The notes under the pieces were generated by a model. The model had not been told where the DNA came from. It saw nothing but the letters and a program-made list of their open reading frames with translations, and ran no database searches. From Gilliamella sp. wkB108 (lineage in GTDB: Bacteria; Pseudomonadota; Gammaproteobacteria; Enterobacterales; Orbaceae), in contig NZ_LZGM01000015.1 of the NCBI RefSeq assembly GCF_001690195.1, positions 62,001 to 126,000 on the forward strand: a stretch of 64,000 nucleotides of DNA. Direction: 5' to 3'. Every line of letters starts with the position of its first letter. Position 1 is the stretch's first letter. Positions 1 through 10,022 of this stretch are shown here, one piece after another. Position numbers and translations under genes: made by a program.

Positions 1-1235
1 GAACTTGTGTTAATGTTGGTTGTGTCCCGAAAAAAATTATGTGGTATGGTGCGCAAATTGCCGAAGCGATAAAACACTATGGCCCTGATTATGGTTTTGA
101 TACTACGATCAACCAATTTAGTTGGAACAAACTAATAGCCAGTCGAACCGCTTATATCGATCGGGTACATGAATCTTATGATAATGTACTTAATAATAAT
201 AAAGTTGATGTTATTCATGGTTATGCAAAATTTATTGACCGTCATACTATTGAGGTAAATGGTGAGCAGTATAGTGCAGAACATATTTTGATCGCTGTTG
301 GTGGAAAAGCCATTGTTCCTGATATTCCCGGCGCGCAGTATGGTATTACTTCTGACGGTTTTTTTGCCTTAGATGCATTGCCAAAACGTGTAGCTGTAGT
401 TGGTGCTGGTTATATAGCCTGTGAGATTGCCAGTGTTTTACATTCATTAGGCGCACAAACACATCAATTTGTGCGTAAAGCCACACCGTTAAGATCTTTC
501 GATCCATTAATTGTGGATACCTTAATGGAAGTTATTGCACTTGAAGGTCAGCAATTACATACTTTTGCAATCCCAAAATCGGTAACTAAAAATAGCGATA
601 ACTCATTAACATTAGCGTTTGAAAATGGTGAAAGTTATAGTGTAGATTGCATTATTTGGGCCATTGGTCGAGAGCCTGCGACCAAAAGCATGAATCTTGA
701 AGCTGCCGGAATTGAAGTTAATAGCAAAGGTTTTGTGATTGTCGATAAATATCAAAATACCAATGTTCCCGGTATTTATTCGGTTGGTGATGATACCGAA
801 GCAACTGCATTAACACCGGTTGCGGTAGCAGCTGGGCGTCGTTTATCTGAAAGATTGTTTAATCATAAACCAGAGGAACATTTAGATTATAATAATATTC
901 CAACTGTAGTGTTTACTCATCCGCCAATAGGAACGGTAGGACTAACTGAGCCAGAGGCAATTATGCAATATGGCGAAGAAAATGTTAAAGTCTATAAAAC
1001 TTCATTTACAGCGATGTACACCGCGGTGACACAATATCGCCAACCTTGTAAAATGAAATTAGTTTGTGTAGGTAAAGAAGAAAAGATAGTTGGTATTCAT
1101 GGCATAGGTAATGGTATGGATGAGATGCTACAGGGTTTTGCTGTAGCACTAAAAATGGGTGCCACCAAAAAAGACTTTGATAATACGGTTGCTATTCATC
1201 CAACTGCCGCAGAAGAGTTTGTAACAATGCGTTAG
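1..1235 (+). CDS. gor: Glutathione-disulfide reductase, 5' end cut by window edge
   Basis: FAD-dependent enzyme that reduces oxidised glutathione with NADPH in the cytoplasm. The reading frame is open from the window edge. Before the first Met (39) it already encodes the redox-active motif CVNVGC followed by VPKK, so the FAD-binding N terminus lies outside the window. Also visible are the NADPH-binding Rossmann motif [10 protein letters not shown], the second FAD motif near IYSVGDD, and the C-terminal dimerisation domain ending [12 protein letters not shown], with the catalytic His in HPTAAEE. The motif set fits Gor better than lipoamide dehydrogenase or mercuric reductase. The gene converges on an MFS transporter, with a shared hairpin between them. 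Confidence 0.93.
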   Translation, partial: TCVNVGCVPKKIMWYGAQIAEAIKHYGPDYGFDTTINQFSWNKLIASRTAYIDRVHESYDNVLNNNKVDVIHGYAKFIDRHTIEVNGEQYSAEHILIAVGGKAIVPDIPGAQYGITSDGFFALDALPKRVAVVGAGYIACEIASVLHSLGAQTHQFVRKATPLRSFDPLIVDTLMEVIALEGQQLHTFAIPKSVTKNSDNSLTLAFENGESYSVDCIIWAIGREPATKSMNLEAAGIEVNSKGFVIVDKYQNTNVPGIYSVGDDTEATALTPVAVAAGRRLSERLFNHKPEEHLDYNNIPTVVFTHPPIGTVGLTEPEAIMQYGEENVKVYKTSFTAMYTAVTQYRQPCKMKLVCVGKEEKIVGIHGIGNGMDEMLQGFAVALKMGATKKDFDNTVAIHPTAAEEFVTMR

Positions 1236-1260
1236 TAAAACAACAAATTGTAATAGTATA

Positions 1261-1290
1261 AAAAAAAGCAGGATATAACCTGCTTTTTTT
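1261..1290. terminator. Bidirectional Rho-independent terminator
   Basis: The hairpin AAGCAGG-ATATAA-CCTGCTT is flanked by an A-run on the left and a T-run on the right. It can therefore terminate both gor (plus strand) and the convergent MFS gene (minus strand). Confidence 0.85.
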
Positions 1291-1311
1291 ATTTGTAGTA
1301 ATCAATGAATG

Positions 1312-2673
1312 CTACTCATTGGGTGTTTGATTTGATTCACTTTGCCAACCGTGTTTCGCCAGTGGATAGAAACCTACAGCTACAGCAACCAATGAAACAA
1401 AAGAGATATAAATCCCTGCACCAAGATAACTATATTTACCTAATAAATGTTCCGGACTTAATAAATAAAGCGTTAGTGTTGGAGTGATAGCACTAAATAG
1501 AGCATAAGCTAAATTATAAGAGAAAGATAAGCCAGAATAGCGAATAGCAGGTGGAAACGCCCTTGTACCAATCATTGGTGTAATAGCAATAGCACCAATA
1601 AATAATCCAAATAAAGCCCAAATCCAATAAAGTTTGGTTAATGACATATCTGGACTTAAAGAGTTGTAGAAATAAATACTAGTAATAGCAAGTCCACCCC
1701 AAGCAATAATCACGTTTTTAGTCGTACCAAGTTTATCTTCTAACCAACCAAAAATGATACAACCGAGGGTTAAGGTTAAAGCAGCAATACATCCACCGAT
1801 GCGCCAATCAAGATTAGCAAAATGATACATACCACCAACAATGCGTCCGGGAGTGATTAAGATCCCAACCATGATTGCGGTGGAAAGTGACCAAGTTAAT
1901 AAAGCCACAATTACGCAGGCTGTTTTATGTTTTTTGATTACTGTAACAACAGGGATACTTTTTTCTAAAGCTTTACGTGCAGCCAATTCTTTGAAAATAG
2001 GAGTTTCGGATAAAAATCGGCGTAAGTACACGGAAATAACCCCAAAAATTCCCCCTACAATAAATGGGAATCGCCATGCGTAATCTAAAATATTTTGGGT
2101 AGTAAAACTAAGGTCGATCATAATGGTCATGAGAAAACCGAGTAAAATTCCTCCAGTTATACCTGAGGTTAAAGTACCAACTCCCATACCATAACGTTGT
2201 TTTGGTACATGCTCAGCAATGAACACCCATGCACCGGGCATTTCACCACCAATGGCGGCACCTTGTAGCATCCGCATGACTAATAATAGTAGCGGTGCAA
2301 ACATACCTATTGTGACATAGGTCGGTAGAATACCAATAACAAATGTTGGTAGCGCCATCATTGCTACACTTAAGGTGAACATTTTTTTGCGACCAACTTT
2401 ATCGCCGAAGTGTGCCATAATTATGCCACCAACCGGGCGAACTAAGTAACCGGCAGCAAAAATCCCCCACGCAAACAGATCTTTGGATAAAGGCGATAAG
2501 GTATCAGGTAAAAAGAGGGGTTTGACTATCGTATCAATGTAAAGAGCATAAATTACAAAGTCATAAAATTCTAGTGTCCCTCCTAATGAGGATAAGAATA
2601 ATGTTTTTAAATCTCCACGGTTGAGCGGTCGGGCAACAGGTTGCCATTGAGAACAGATTTCTGGGTGACTCAT
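1312..2673 (-). CDS. MFS transporter, metabolite:H+ symporter family
   Basis: A 453-residue inner-membrane protein with about 12 hydrophobic segments. The N-terminal half carries the MFS signature between TM2 and TM3 (RPVGGIIMAHFGDKVGRKK) and LQGAAIGGEMPGAWVFIAEH, typical of the metabolite:H+ symporter group (ProP, ShiA, KgtP, citrate carriers). It probably imports a carboxylate, betaine or similar small metabolite by proton symport, but the substrate cannot be told from sequence. It is transcribed alone, convergent with gor and divergent from tag. The start is the ATG at 2671-2673. Confidence 0.8.
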   Translation of the reverse strand: MSHPEICSQWQPVARPLNRGDLKTLFLSSLGGTLEFYDFVIYALYIDTIVKPLFLPDTLSPLSKDLFAWGIFAAGYLVRPVGGIIMAHFGDKVGRKKMFTLSVAMMALPTFVIGILPTYVTIGMFAPLLLLVMRMLQGAAIGGEMPGAWVFIAEHVPKQRYGMGVGTLTSGITGGILLGFLMTIMIDLSFTTQNILDYAWRFPFIVGGIFGVISVYLRRFLSETPIFKELAARKALEKSIPVVTVIKKHKTACVIVALLTWSLSTAIMVGILITPGRIVGGMYHFANLDWRIGGCIAALTLTLGCIIFGWLEDKLGTTKNVIIAWGGLAITSIYFYNSLSPDMSLTKLYWIWALFGLFIGAIAITPMIGTRAFPPAIRYSGLSFSYNLAYALFSAITPTLTLYLLSPEHLLGKYSYLGAGIYISFVSLVAVAVGFYPLAKHGWQSESNQTPNE

Positions 2674-2898
2674 GCAATAACCTTAATGTTAAGCTGATAT
2701 AGAAAATAAAGAAAATTCTTGTTTTTTGACTAAATCATCATTTAAAAGGACATTTTGCCATAAAAAATAGCCTTTTTTTTCATCATAAAAAAATTTAATG
2801 AATATGGTGAAACTCATTATTTGATTTATAATTTAATGATATTTATCTTATTTTAGGATAAGATTTATTACACTAACCCATAATAAATAATTAAATAT

Positions 2899-2930
<32 letters not shown>

Positions 2931-2937
2931 ACCCTGA

Positions 2938-3507
2938 ATGGAAGAACAACAATTACTTCGCTGTAGTTGGGTTTCAAATGACCCATTATATATTGCTTAT
3001 CATGATAATGAGTGGGGAATACCTCAATTTAATAGCCTGAAATTATTTGAAAAAATTTGTTTAGAAGGACAACAGGCAGGTCTATCATGGATCACTATTC
3101 TTAAAAAACGAGATGAATATCGGCGATGTTTTTTTAATTTTGAACCTGAAAAAATCATACAATTAACCGCAGAAGATATTGAGCTTTTATTGCAAAATAA
3201 AGGACTCGTTCGTAATCGCTTAAAGCTAAATAGTATAATAAAAAATGCGCATGCTTATTTAGCTATGCAAAATAATGGCGAAAATTTTTCAGAGTTTATT
3301 TGGTCTTTTGTTGATGGGAAACCAATTATTAATCATTATAAAGAGATGAGTGAAGTACCGATAACGACCGAAATCTCGGATAAAATGTCTAAGGCATTAA
3401 AAAAGAGAGGTTTTACGTTTGTTGGTTCAACCATTTGTTATGCTTTTATGCAGTCAATGGGATTAGTCAACGACCATTTTGAAGATTGTGATAAGAAAGG
3501 TTATTAA
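2938..3507 (+). CDS. tag: DNA-3-methyladenine glycosylase I
   Basis: Excises 3-methyladenine from alkylated DNA (base excision repair). The 189 residues include RCSWV..DPLYIAYHDNEWG near the N terminus, LEGQQAGLSWITILKKR, and the C-terminal LVNDHFEDC. The N-terminal Cys/His pair and this C-terminal His/Cys match the zinc ligands of E. coli Tag. The start is fixed by a TGA in frame directly before the ATG. No Shine-Dalgarno sequence is present because the CTAA microsatellite occupies that place. A DUF218 gene follows immediately and is probably co-transcribed. Confidence 0.95.
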   Translation: MEEQQLLRCSWVSNDPLYIAYHDNEWGIPQFNSLKLFEKICLEGQQAGLSWITILKKRDEYRRCFFNFEPEKIIQLTAEDIELLLQNKGLVRNRLKLNSIIKNAHAYLAMQNNGENFSEFIWSFVDGKPIINHYKEMSEVPITTEISDKMSKALKKRGFTFVGSTICYAFMQSMGLVNDHFEDCDKKGY

Positions 3508-3511
3508 ATTT

Positions 3512-4135
3512 ATGAGAATGACAAAAGTGATCGAATATCTTTTTATATTGGTTTTATTATATTTTATTATTTGTAATGTGATCATCTATTATTGTTCTCA
3601 ACAAAAACCAGATGATAATGCTGATACGGTGGTTGTTTTAGGAACACAAGTGATTGGAACGCCTGCCGTCCCGCATCCGACATTACGCGATCGTTTAGAT
3701 GTAGCGGTAACTTATTTACAAAATAATCCAAGTACAAAAGTGGTAGTGTGTGGTGGACAAGGTAAAGATGAATCAGCGACAGAAGCCAGTGTCATGGCTG
3801 ATTACTTAGCCAAAAAGGGTATTGAACGCTCAAGAATCTATATTGAAGACAAATCAACCAGAACCGCACAACAATTTGTATATGCTAATCAAGTCATACC
3901 TTTAGGTAAAACGGTTGTTGTAACCAGTGATTTTCATTTATTACGTTCTATTATGTTAGCCAAGCGATCAGGTATCAGTAATGTTTCAGGACTACCGGCT
4001 GATTTGAGCTTTACTAATTTAGACAAATATTACGCTTTAATACGTGAGCCATTAGCATTGCTTAACTCTTGGTTGTTTGATCATCCAATGGAATATCTTA
4101 AAGCAGACAGATCTGCCGAAAATGATGACCATTAA
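3512..4135 (+). CDS. DUF218 (SanA/ElyC/YdcF-like) membrane protein
   Basis: A single N-terminal membrane segment (about residues 7-25) is followed by a DUF218 domain: TVVVLGTQVIG, VVVCGGQGKDES, a conserved E.SRTAQQ-like segment and VVTSDFHLLRS. This architecture matches SanA of enterobacteria, linked to envelope barrier function and vancomycin sensitivity. The molecular activity of the family is unclear. The ATG at 3512 is preferred over an upstream in-frame ATG at 3479, which lies inside tag, because AAGAAAGG lies about 11 bases before it. The protein would be 207 residues. It follows tag by four bases. Confidence 0.8.
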   Translation: MRMTKVIEYLFILVLLYFIICNVIIYYCSQQKPDDNADTVVVLGTQVIGTPAVPHPTLRDRLDVAVTYLQNNPSTKVVVCGGQGKDESATEASVMADYLAKKGIERSRIYIEDKSTRTAQQFVYANQVIPLGKTVVVTSDFHLLRSIMLAKRSGISNVSGLPADLSFTNLDKYYALIREPLALLNSWLFDHPMEYLKADRSAENDDH

Positions 4136-4305
4136 TGCAATTTGATTCAGATAATTAAAAATGTGAATTGATCTTAATTGAGCAACACACATAATCAATC
4201 CAGACAGCAGAGGATACATGGCCATATATTGGTCGTCTGTGGCTGTTTTTACAAGCCGTACATGTTATCATAAAGCATTACCATTGATTTAAAAAACAGA
4301 TAAAT

Positions 4306-5667
4306 ATGAATTTAGATACTATTGTTGCGCAGGCTACACCGCCAGGTCGTGGTGGTGTGGGTATTTTGCGCGTTTCTGGCCCACAAGTTCAGGCCGTTGC
4401 GCAAGCAGTACTAAGGAAATTACCTAAACCGCGTTATGCTGAATATTTACCATTTTTAGCTCAAGATGACTCAATATTAGATGAAGGTATTGCATTGTTT
4501 TTCCCTAATCCTCACTCTTTTACTGGTGAAGATGTGCTTGAATTACAAGGGCATGGTGGACCGGTTATTTTAGATTTATTATTAAAACGTATTTTAGCGA
4601 TCCCTAATGTACGTATTGCAAGGCCAGGCGAGTTTTCCGAACGTGCTTTTTTAAATGACAAATTAGATCTAACACAGGCTGAAGCGATAGCGGATTTAAT
4701 TGATGCTAGCTCAGAGCAAGCAGCGAAATCGGCGATATCTTCATTACAAGGTGTATTTTCCAAAAAAATTAATACACTGGTTGAATCGTTAATACACCTA
4801 CGTATTTTTACTGAAGCGGCTATAGATTTTCCTGAAGAGGAAATTGATTTTTTATCAGATGGCAAAATTGAAGCTCAGCTTGATGACGTGATTGCTCGTT
4901 TAGAGGACGTGCGCCGAGAAGCCAGACAAGGCTCTTTATTACGTGAAGGAATGAAAGTGGTGATAGCAGGGCGTCCTAACGCGGGTAAGTCAAGTTTACT
5001 TAATGCATTGGCTGGACGTGAAGCTGCTATTGTTACCGATATAGCCGGCACAACAAGGGACGTACTGCGTGAACATATCCATATTGACGGCATGCCATTA
5101 CATATTATAGATACTGCCGGATTACGTGAAGCAAGCGATCAAGTGGAACGAATTGGTATAGAGCGTGCATGGCAAGAGATTGAGCAGGCTGATCGGGTCT
5201 TATTTATGGTCGATAGTACAACAACATCTGAAACCAACCCTGAAAAGTTGTGGCCTGAATTTATTGAACGCTTACCAAAACAGATCCCGATTACTGTGAT
5301 TCGCAATAAAGCAGATTTAACTCATGAAGCCTTAGGAGCCAGTGAAGTAAATGGTTGCTTCCTCATTAGGTTGTCGGCAAAAACCGGAGAAGGTATCGAA
5401 TTATTGCGCGATCATCTCAAACAAGCAATGGGTTTTACTAGTGGTGTTGAAGGTGGATTTTTAGCGCGACGTCGTCATTTAAACGCATTGGAAAACGCAT
5501 CAAATCACTTAAATAATGGTAAACATCAATTAGTCACTTTCCATGCAGGTGAATTACTTGCTGAAGAGTTAAGATTAGCCCAAGAAGCATTAAGTGAAAT
5601 CACCGGTGAATTTACTTCAGATGATTTATTGGGACGTATTTTTAGTTCTTTTTGTATTGGTAAGTAA
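4306..5667 (+). CDS. mnmE: tRNA modification GTPase MnmE
   Basis: With MnmG it installs the aminomethyl/carboxymethylaminomethyl group on wobble uridine 34 of certain tRNAs. The 453-residue protein has the N-terminal tetrahydrofolate-binding domain ([27 protein letters not shown]), a helical domain, the inserted G domain ([25 protein letters not shown]) and the family-specific C-terminal CIGK with the catalytic Cys. Length equals that of the E. coli protein. It stands alone between the SanA-like gene and a small metallochaperone gene. Confidence 0.97.
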   Translation: MNLDTIVAQATPPGRGGVGILRVSGPQVQAVAQAVLRKLPKPRYAEYLPFLAQDDSILDEGIALFFPNPHSFTGEDVLELQGHGGPVILDLLLKRILAIPNVRIARPGEFSERAFLNDKLDLTQAEAIADLIDASSEQAAKSAISSLQGVFSKKINTLVESLIHLRIFTEAAIDFPEEEIDFLSDGKIEAQLDDVIARLEDVRREARQGSLLREGMKVVIAGRPNAGKSSLLNALAGREAAIVTDIAGTTRDVLREHIHIDGMPLHIIDTAGLREASDQVERIGIERAWQEIEQADRVLFMVDSTTTSETNPEKLWPEFIERLPKQIPITVIRNKADLTHEALGASEVNGCFLIRLSAKTGEGIELLRDHLKQAMGFTSGVEGGFLARRRHLNALENASNHLNNGKHQLVTFHAGELLAEELRLAQEALSEITGEFTSDDLLGRIFSSFCIGK

Positions 5668-5724
5668 CTTATAGATGTTATGTGTAAGGCATTAACAGGT
5701 AATAAGTAAAATAGAGAGGTTAGT

Positions 5725-5928
5725 ATGAAATTAATAGTCGATAATATGAGTTGTCAACATTGTGTTAAAGCTATTACTAAAGCGATTAATGATGTCGATC
5801 CTAAAGCTAAAGTAACGGTTGATTTGGCTAAACGTGAAGTTAATATTGAAAATGGTACTATTTCGCAAGAAGCCGCGATTGCCGCTGTTGATGAAGCGGG
5901 TTATCAATTTGTCGGTATAGCTTATTAA
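5725..5928 (+). CDS. CopZ-like heavy-metal-associated (HMA) domain protein
   Basis: A 67-residue single-domain protein with the metal-binding motif MSCQHC (residues 8-13) and a beta-alpha-beta-beta-alpha-beta-like pattern ending AVDEAGYQFV. It resembles cytosolic copper chaperones that deliver Cu(I) to P-type ATPases. No copper ATPase lies next to it, so the partner would be elsewhere. A good ribosome binding site (AGAGAGG) precedes the ATG. Confidence 0.85.
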   Translation: MKLIVDNMSCQHCVKAITKAINDVDPKAKVTVDLAKREVNIENGTISQEAAIAAVDEAGYQFVGIAY

Positions 5929-6033
5929 GCGCTGATCATTAATCAATAGGAAAATGGTAAGATGCAACAAGTCAAACATCTTACCAAACCTTTTATTAAA
6001 TCGATTTTCACTTAATTGGATAATTCTGCAGAA

Positions 6034-6075
6034 ATTTTATACTAAAACGTATAGCTAACCTGAAACATTTTTACA
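6034..6075 (+). repeat. Dispersed ~40-bp intergenic repeat, copy A
   Basis: Core ACTAAAACGTATAGCTAACC followed by TGAAACATTTTTAC. It matches copy C (31741-31778, reverse strand) almost perfectly, and related copies lie near 16080, 18390 and 49445. It sits between the convergent HMA gene and thiD. A short perfect hairpin (AGACAAT/ATTGTCT) follows at about 6084-6104. Confidence 0.65.
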
Positions 6076-6105
6076 AAAAACGTCAGACAATGATTGATTG
6101 TCTCA

Positions 6106-6897
6106 TTACCACCAGCGATAAAAATGATGAGTAGGACCAATCCCTTTACCAATTGATAAATCATCAGCATGGCTAATAGCACCATGTAAGTAATTTTTAG
6201 CTTCTTTTATGGCATCTTCTAAGGTGTTGCTAGGTAGTAGCGCAGCAATAGCCGCAGATAATGTACAACCTGTCCCATGGGTATTTTTGGTATTGACCCG
6301 TGGCGATGTTAGTCGAACGACTTGTTCTGGTGTCATTAAGTAATCAGGGCTTTCATTACTGGAAAGATGTCCACCTTTCATTAATACAGCTTTACAACCT
6401 AACTTAAGTAAATCAATTCCTTGTTGTTGCATTTCATCTTCTGTAGTAGCTTCATCACAATTCAATAGTGCTGCGGCTTCCGGTAAATTTGGTGTAATGA
6501 CCGTAGCTAAAGGTAACAATAAATCGCGTATTGCGTTCACTGCATCTACATTGAGCAATGAATGTCCGCCCTTAGCAACCATAACGGTATCGAGTACGAC
6601 AACTGGAATTGGGTGATTGCTTAATAGTTGCGAAACGGAGGTGACGATCTCTTTATTCATTAACATGCCGATTTTCACACTATCAATTTGGCTATCTTGA
6701 TAAAGGGTATTAAATTGAGCTTCGACGAATTGTGGTGGTATAGCTAAAACTGAATTAACTCCTTGTGTGCTTTGGGCGGTTAATGCTGTGATAATAGACA
6801 TCCCATAAGCACCTAACGCCGAAAATGTTTTAAGATCTGCTTGGATGCCTGCTCCACCACTAGGATCGGATCCTGCAATAGTTAGTGCAATTGTCAT
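6106..6897 (-). CDS. thiD: Hydroxymethylpyrimidine/phosphomethylpyrimidine kinase
   Basis: Phosphorylates HMP and HMP-phosphate to HMP-diphosphate for thiamine synthesis. The 263-residue ribokinase-fold protein shows GSDPSGGAGIQADLK near the N terminus, a VMVAKGG segment, LMKGGHL, and NTHGTGCTLSAAIAA with the catalytic Asp/Gly-rich anion hole region. It is the last gene of the thiM-thiE-thiD operon, and its start overlaps the thiE stop by four bases (ATGA). Confidence 0.95.
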   Translation of the reverse strand: MTIALTIAGSDPSGGAGIQADLKTFSALGAYGMSIITALTAQSTQGVNSVLAIPPQFVEAQFNTLYQDSQIDSVKIGMLMNKEIVTSVSQLLSNHPIPVVVLDTVMVAKGGHSLLNVDAVNAIRDLLLPLATVITPNLPEAAALLNCDEATTEDEMQQQGIDLLKLGCKAVLMKGGHLSSNESPDYLMTPEQVVRLTSPRVNTKNTHGTGCTLSAAIAALLPSNTLEDAIKEAKNYLHGAISHADDLSIGKGIGPTHHFYRWW

Positions 6898-7550
6898 AGT
6901 ATAGTTTCCTTTTTAACTTGTTCTATTTTGGTCTTGAGTGATAAGGTAGCTTGTTTGATATTGGCTTGACCACATATTGCCGAAACGACTGCAACGCCTT
7001 CAATACCGGTTTGCATTATTTGGCTAACATTGTTTAAACCGATCCCACCGATAGCAACGGCACGACAGCGCTTTAATTGTACTAACTCAGCTAATTGTGA
7101 TATTCCTATTGCTGGGGAAGCATCTTTTTTTGTGGCAGTTGGAAAAATTGGACCGATTCCCAGATAATCAACTTCTTGCCAAGGAACTTGTGCTAGTTGC
7201 TGACGATGTGTTACCGAAAATCCTAACCACTTATTTGCACCGATTAATTGTCGAGTTACATGCACCGGTAAATCATTTTGCCCAATATGTACACCGTCAG
7301 CATCGGTTGCTAGTGCTATATCAACGTAATCGTTAATAAATAATGGCACAGGGGTAGGCTTAAGTACCTCTTTTAAAGCTAAAGCCGCATGATACCACTG
7401 CTTACGATCAAATGGTTGTTCTGAACGTAATTGTATGGCAGTAACACCATTTTCTACGGCGATTTTAGTGGTATTAACCATACCAGCAATACCGCCACAT
7501 AGAATCGGATCTAAAACCAAATAAAGCGTTAAATCGAGTTGTTTATTCAT
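6894..7550 (-). CDS. thiE: Thiamine-phosphate synthase
   Basis: Joins HMP-diphosphate with hydroxyethylthiazole phosphate to give thiamine phosphate. This 218-residue TIM barrel carries AIQLRSE, FINDYVDIALATDADGVHIGQNDL (the diphosphate/Mg site) and LGIGPIFPTATKKDA, followed by AIGGIG. It is the middle gene of the riboswitch-controlled operon, twelve bases after thiM and overlapping thiD. Confidence 0.95.
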   Translation of the reverse strand: MNKQLDLTLYLVLDPILCGGIAGMVNTTKIAVENGVTAIQLRSEQPFDRKQWYHAALALKEVLKPTPVPLFINDYVDIALATDADGVHIGQNDLPVHVTRQLIGANKWLGFSVTHRQQLAQVPWQEVDYLGIGPIFPTATKKDASPAIGISQLAELVQLKRCRAVAIGGIGLNNVSQIMQTGIEGVAVVSAICGQANIKQATLSLKTKIEQVKKETIL

Positions 7551-7562
7551 TTTATTTCCTTA

Positions 7563-8348
7563 TTACAGGGAAGAGGTAAAAAGGGAAAGCTGATCTATCA
7601 GTGATACCGCATAACTTCCCAATCCTTGTTGTTTATTCGCCCGTTCACCTGCTTTTTTCATCATATAGCAAGCCGAAGCAGTAGCAGATAATCTATCTGT
7701 GGCACTCGCAATAAAAGCGGCCACCATTGCTGACAATGAGCAGCCAGTGCCGGTTACTTTGGTTAAAGCAATGTCACCTCCGGTGATGCAATAGACCGTA
7801 TTACTATCTGTGACATAATCAACTTCACCAGTGATTGCGACAATGGTTTGATATTTTTGAGCGAGTGTCTTGGCTGCATTTAGTGCTGATTCGGTTGAAT
7901 CTTGACTATCGGTTCCTTTGCCGGAAGCATTTTGTCCATTTAACGCTAAGATTTCTGAAGCATTTCCCCGAATGACTGTCGGTTTAAATGACAATAATTG
8001 ATGAGCAATATCACTTCGGTAACTGAGTGAGGTGCCAACCGCGACAGGATCTAACACCCAAGGTGTTTGTGTTTGCTTAGCTTTAGCCGTTGCCAATAAC
8101 ATACTTTTTGCCAAATTGTGGCTAATGGTACCAATATTGATTAATAAACTATTAGCAACTGTCACAAATGATGCCGCTTCTTCCTCAGCTATAACCATTG
8201 CTGGTGAAGCACCAATAGCCAGTAAGATATTCGCGGTAAAATTTTGAACCACATCATTGGTCATGCAATGTACCAAAGGGCGCTGTTGTTGAACTTGATT
8301 GATAAAGGGAATGGCTTGTGTTGCAAGAAATGGTTTTACTATGGACAT
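7563..8348 (-). CDS. thiM: Hydroxyethylthiazole kinase
   Basis: Phosphorylates 5-(2-hydroxyethyl)-4-methylthiazole, a salvage step of thiamine synthesis. The 261 residues include PLVHCMTNDVVQNFTAN, VLDPVAVG and TGTGCSLSAMVAAF, the conserved C-terminal active-site motif. First gene after the TPP riboswitch. The operon has only thiM, thiE and thiD, so it can use exogenous thiazole and pyrimidine; de novo genes such as thiC or thiG are not in the window. Confidence 0.95.
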   Translation of the reverse strand: MSIVKPFLATQAIPFINQVQQQRPLVHCMTNDVVQNFTANILLAIGASPAMVIAEEEAASFVTVANSLLINIGTISHNLAKSMLLATAKAKQTQTPWVLDPVAVGTSLSYRSDIAHQLLSFKPTVIRGNASEILALNGQNASGKGTDSQDSTESALNAAKTLAQKYQTIVAITGEVDYVTDSNTVYCITGGDIALTKVTGTGCSLSAMVAAFIASATDRLSATASACYMMKKAGERANKQQGLGSYAVSLIDQLSLFTSSL

Positions 8349-8414
8349 ATTCTTTCCTTATTAATGAATAATTAAAACAGGGAAGAATTCGCCAGTGTAT
8401 AACGAATTTAACTT

Positions 8415-8501
8415 AGACTTCCCTACGCTGGTATGATCCAGATCAGGTTCAACGGGTAGAATCTCAGTTTTTTGTCTTGAAACAAAAAACACCCCGAGTC
8501 A
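8415..8501 (-). promoter_or_regulatory. TPP riboswitch (THI element)
   Basis: Read on the minus strand, the leader contains GACTCGGGGTG, then CTGAGA with ACCCG, then the invariant GAACCTGATCTGGATCATAC and GCGTAGGGAAGTC. These are the conserved P2/P3 and P4/P5 halves of the thiamine-diphosphate aptamer. The extra P3 arm is TTTTTTG...CAAAAAAC. It ends about 65 bases before the thiM start. No clear separate terminator hairpin was seen, so translational control of thiM is likely, as for E. coli thiM. Confidence 0.95.
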
Positions 8502-8544
8502 AAACTGTATGTTTATTATGAACTGACTATTGGTTTGAAACAAG

Positions 8545-9906
8545 TTATTGTAATAATCTTTCAATATCGGATATGGCTTTCCTTTCAGGTAGAAAGATTA
8601 TTAGGTGATCATTATCTTCGATCGTCAAATCAGTATTGACGATAATGACATCTTCACCACGCACAACTGCTCCAATTGTTGCCCCCGAAGGCAATTTTAA
8701 TCCATTGATATTTTTACCTACTAATTTTGAGTTTTCATTATTACCATTAGCGACCACTTCGATAATTTCAGATTCACCTTGTCTGAGTGAGACAACTTTG
8801 ACAACACCAGTTTGCCTTACATGACTAAGTAATTCTGAAATAGTGGCGTGTTGTGGAGATATCGCGATATCAATGACACTATCATTAATTAATTCAAGAT
8901 ATGCTTGCCGTTGAATTAGCACAATAACTTTTTTAGCCCCCATTCTTTTAGCCAGCATTGATGACATTATATTTGATTCATCATCACTGGTGACAGCGAT
9001 AAAAAGATCGGTTAATTCTACTTGCTCTTGGGATAGCAACTCTTGATCTGCTGATTCACCATGTAAAACAGTGGTGTTAAGTAATTGTTCGGCTATAAAT
9101 TCGGCTCTATCAGCATTGCGCTCAATTAATTTGACTTGATAATCATTTTCTAAACGTTTAGCTAATGCGACCGCAACGCCACCACCACCACTAATAATGA
9201 TGCGTTTATACGGTTTTTCTAAACGCTGCAATTCACTGGTTACAGCTTTGATATTAACTGGTGGCGTTATAAAATAAACCATATCACCAGCCTCAATCAA
9301 CGTTGAGCCAATAGGGCGAATAAAGCGATTTTTACGATAAATTGCAACGACCCTTGCCTCAACATGAGGCAGGTGTTCTTTAAGTTCCGATAGTTCGCTA
9401 CCGACTAATGCTCCGCCATAGTATGCGGTAACTGCAACCAGACAAACACGATTATCGTAAAATGAAGCAAATTGTAACGCACCTGGATATTGAATTAGTT
9501 GACTAATATGATTAGTAATCAGATTTTCTGGTGCAATGATATGGTCGATAGGAATACAGTCTTTATTAAAAAAAGGGTAATCCTCATCATTATATTCAGG
9601 CGCTCGAATACGTGCGACTTTTTGTGGAATATTAAAAAGCACATGGGCGATTTGACATGCAATCATATTGATCTCATCAGAGCTGGTAACAGCCACTAAC
9701 ATGTCTGCTGACTCAGCTCCCGCACTTTCTAATACTTGTGGATAGGATGATTTACCTAAAATGACTTGTAAATCAAAACGTTCTTGCAAAGATTGTAATT
9801 TATCATGGTCTTCATCAACCACAGTGACGTCGTTCTGTTTTTCGGTAACCAGATATTCTGCTAGCGCACTGCCTGTCTGTCCTGCACCAAGAATAATAAT
9901 CTTCAT
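8545..9906 (-). CDS. trkA: Trk potassium uptake regulatory NAD-binding protein
   Basis: Peripheral membrane protein that gates the TrkH/TrkG potassium channel on NAD(H)/ATP binding. The 453 residues contain two RCK units. The first begins MKIIILGAGQTGSALAEYL with a Rossmann dinucleotide fold, followed by a TrkA-C domain. The second begins about residue 232 (RIIISGGGGVAVALAKRL) and also ends with a TrkA-C domain. Length is close to E. coli TrkA. In E. coli it follows rsmB; here it lies downstream of trpS on the same strand. Confidence 0.95.
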   Translation of the reverse strand: MKIIILGAGQTGSALAEYLVTEKQNDVTVVDEDHDKLQSLQERFDLQVILGKSSYPQVLESAGAESADMLVAVTSSDEINMIACQIAHVLFNIPQKVARIRAPEYNDEDYPFFNKDCIPIDHIIAPENLITNHISQLIQYPGALQFASFYDNRVCLVAVTAYYGGALVGSELSELKEHLPHVEARVVAIYRKNRFIRPIGSTLIEAGDMVYFITPPVNIKAVTSELQRLEKPYKRIIISGGGGVAVALAKRLENDYQVKLIERNADRAEFIAEQLLNTTVLHGESADQELLSQEQVELTDLFIAVTSDDESNIMSSMLAKRMGAKKVIVLIQRQAYLELINDSVIDIAISPQHATISELLSHVRQTGVVKVVSLRQGESEIIEVVANGNNENSKLVGKNINGLKLPSGATIGAVVRGEDVIIVNTDLTIEDNDHLIIFLPERKAISDIERLLQ

Positions 9907-9929
9907 AAATGATCCGTTATATCTTTAAA

Positions 9930-9958
9930 TGACTTTAATTAATAGGTTATTAAAGTCA
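9930..9958. terminator. Hairpin between trpS and trkA
   Basis: A ten-base-pair perfect inverted repeat (TGACTTTAAT/ATTAAAGTCA, nine-base loop). On the minus strand only a short T-rich tract follows, so it is a weak terminator candidate for the trpS cluster or an operator upstream of trkA. Confidence 0.35.
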
Positions 9959-10022
9959 ATCTTAATTGCTGTATAACTGTAATAAAACAACTTAATATGG
10001 TTAATCATTAAATGGTTTTTAT

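Noticed and set aside
1305-1487. Small plus-strand ORF of 60 codons over the end of the MFS gene.
   Set aside because: It lies entirely within the opposite-strand MFS coding region and has no family match.
4136-4305. Possible hairpin around CAGAC...GTCTG with a T-run near 4200-4260 upstream of mnmE.
   Set aside because: The pairing is interrupted and the loop is too long for a convincing terminator or small RNA.
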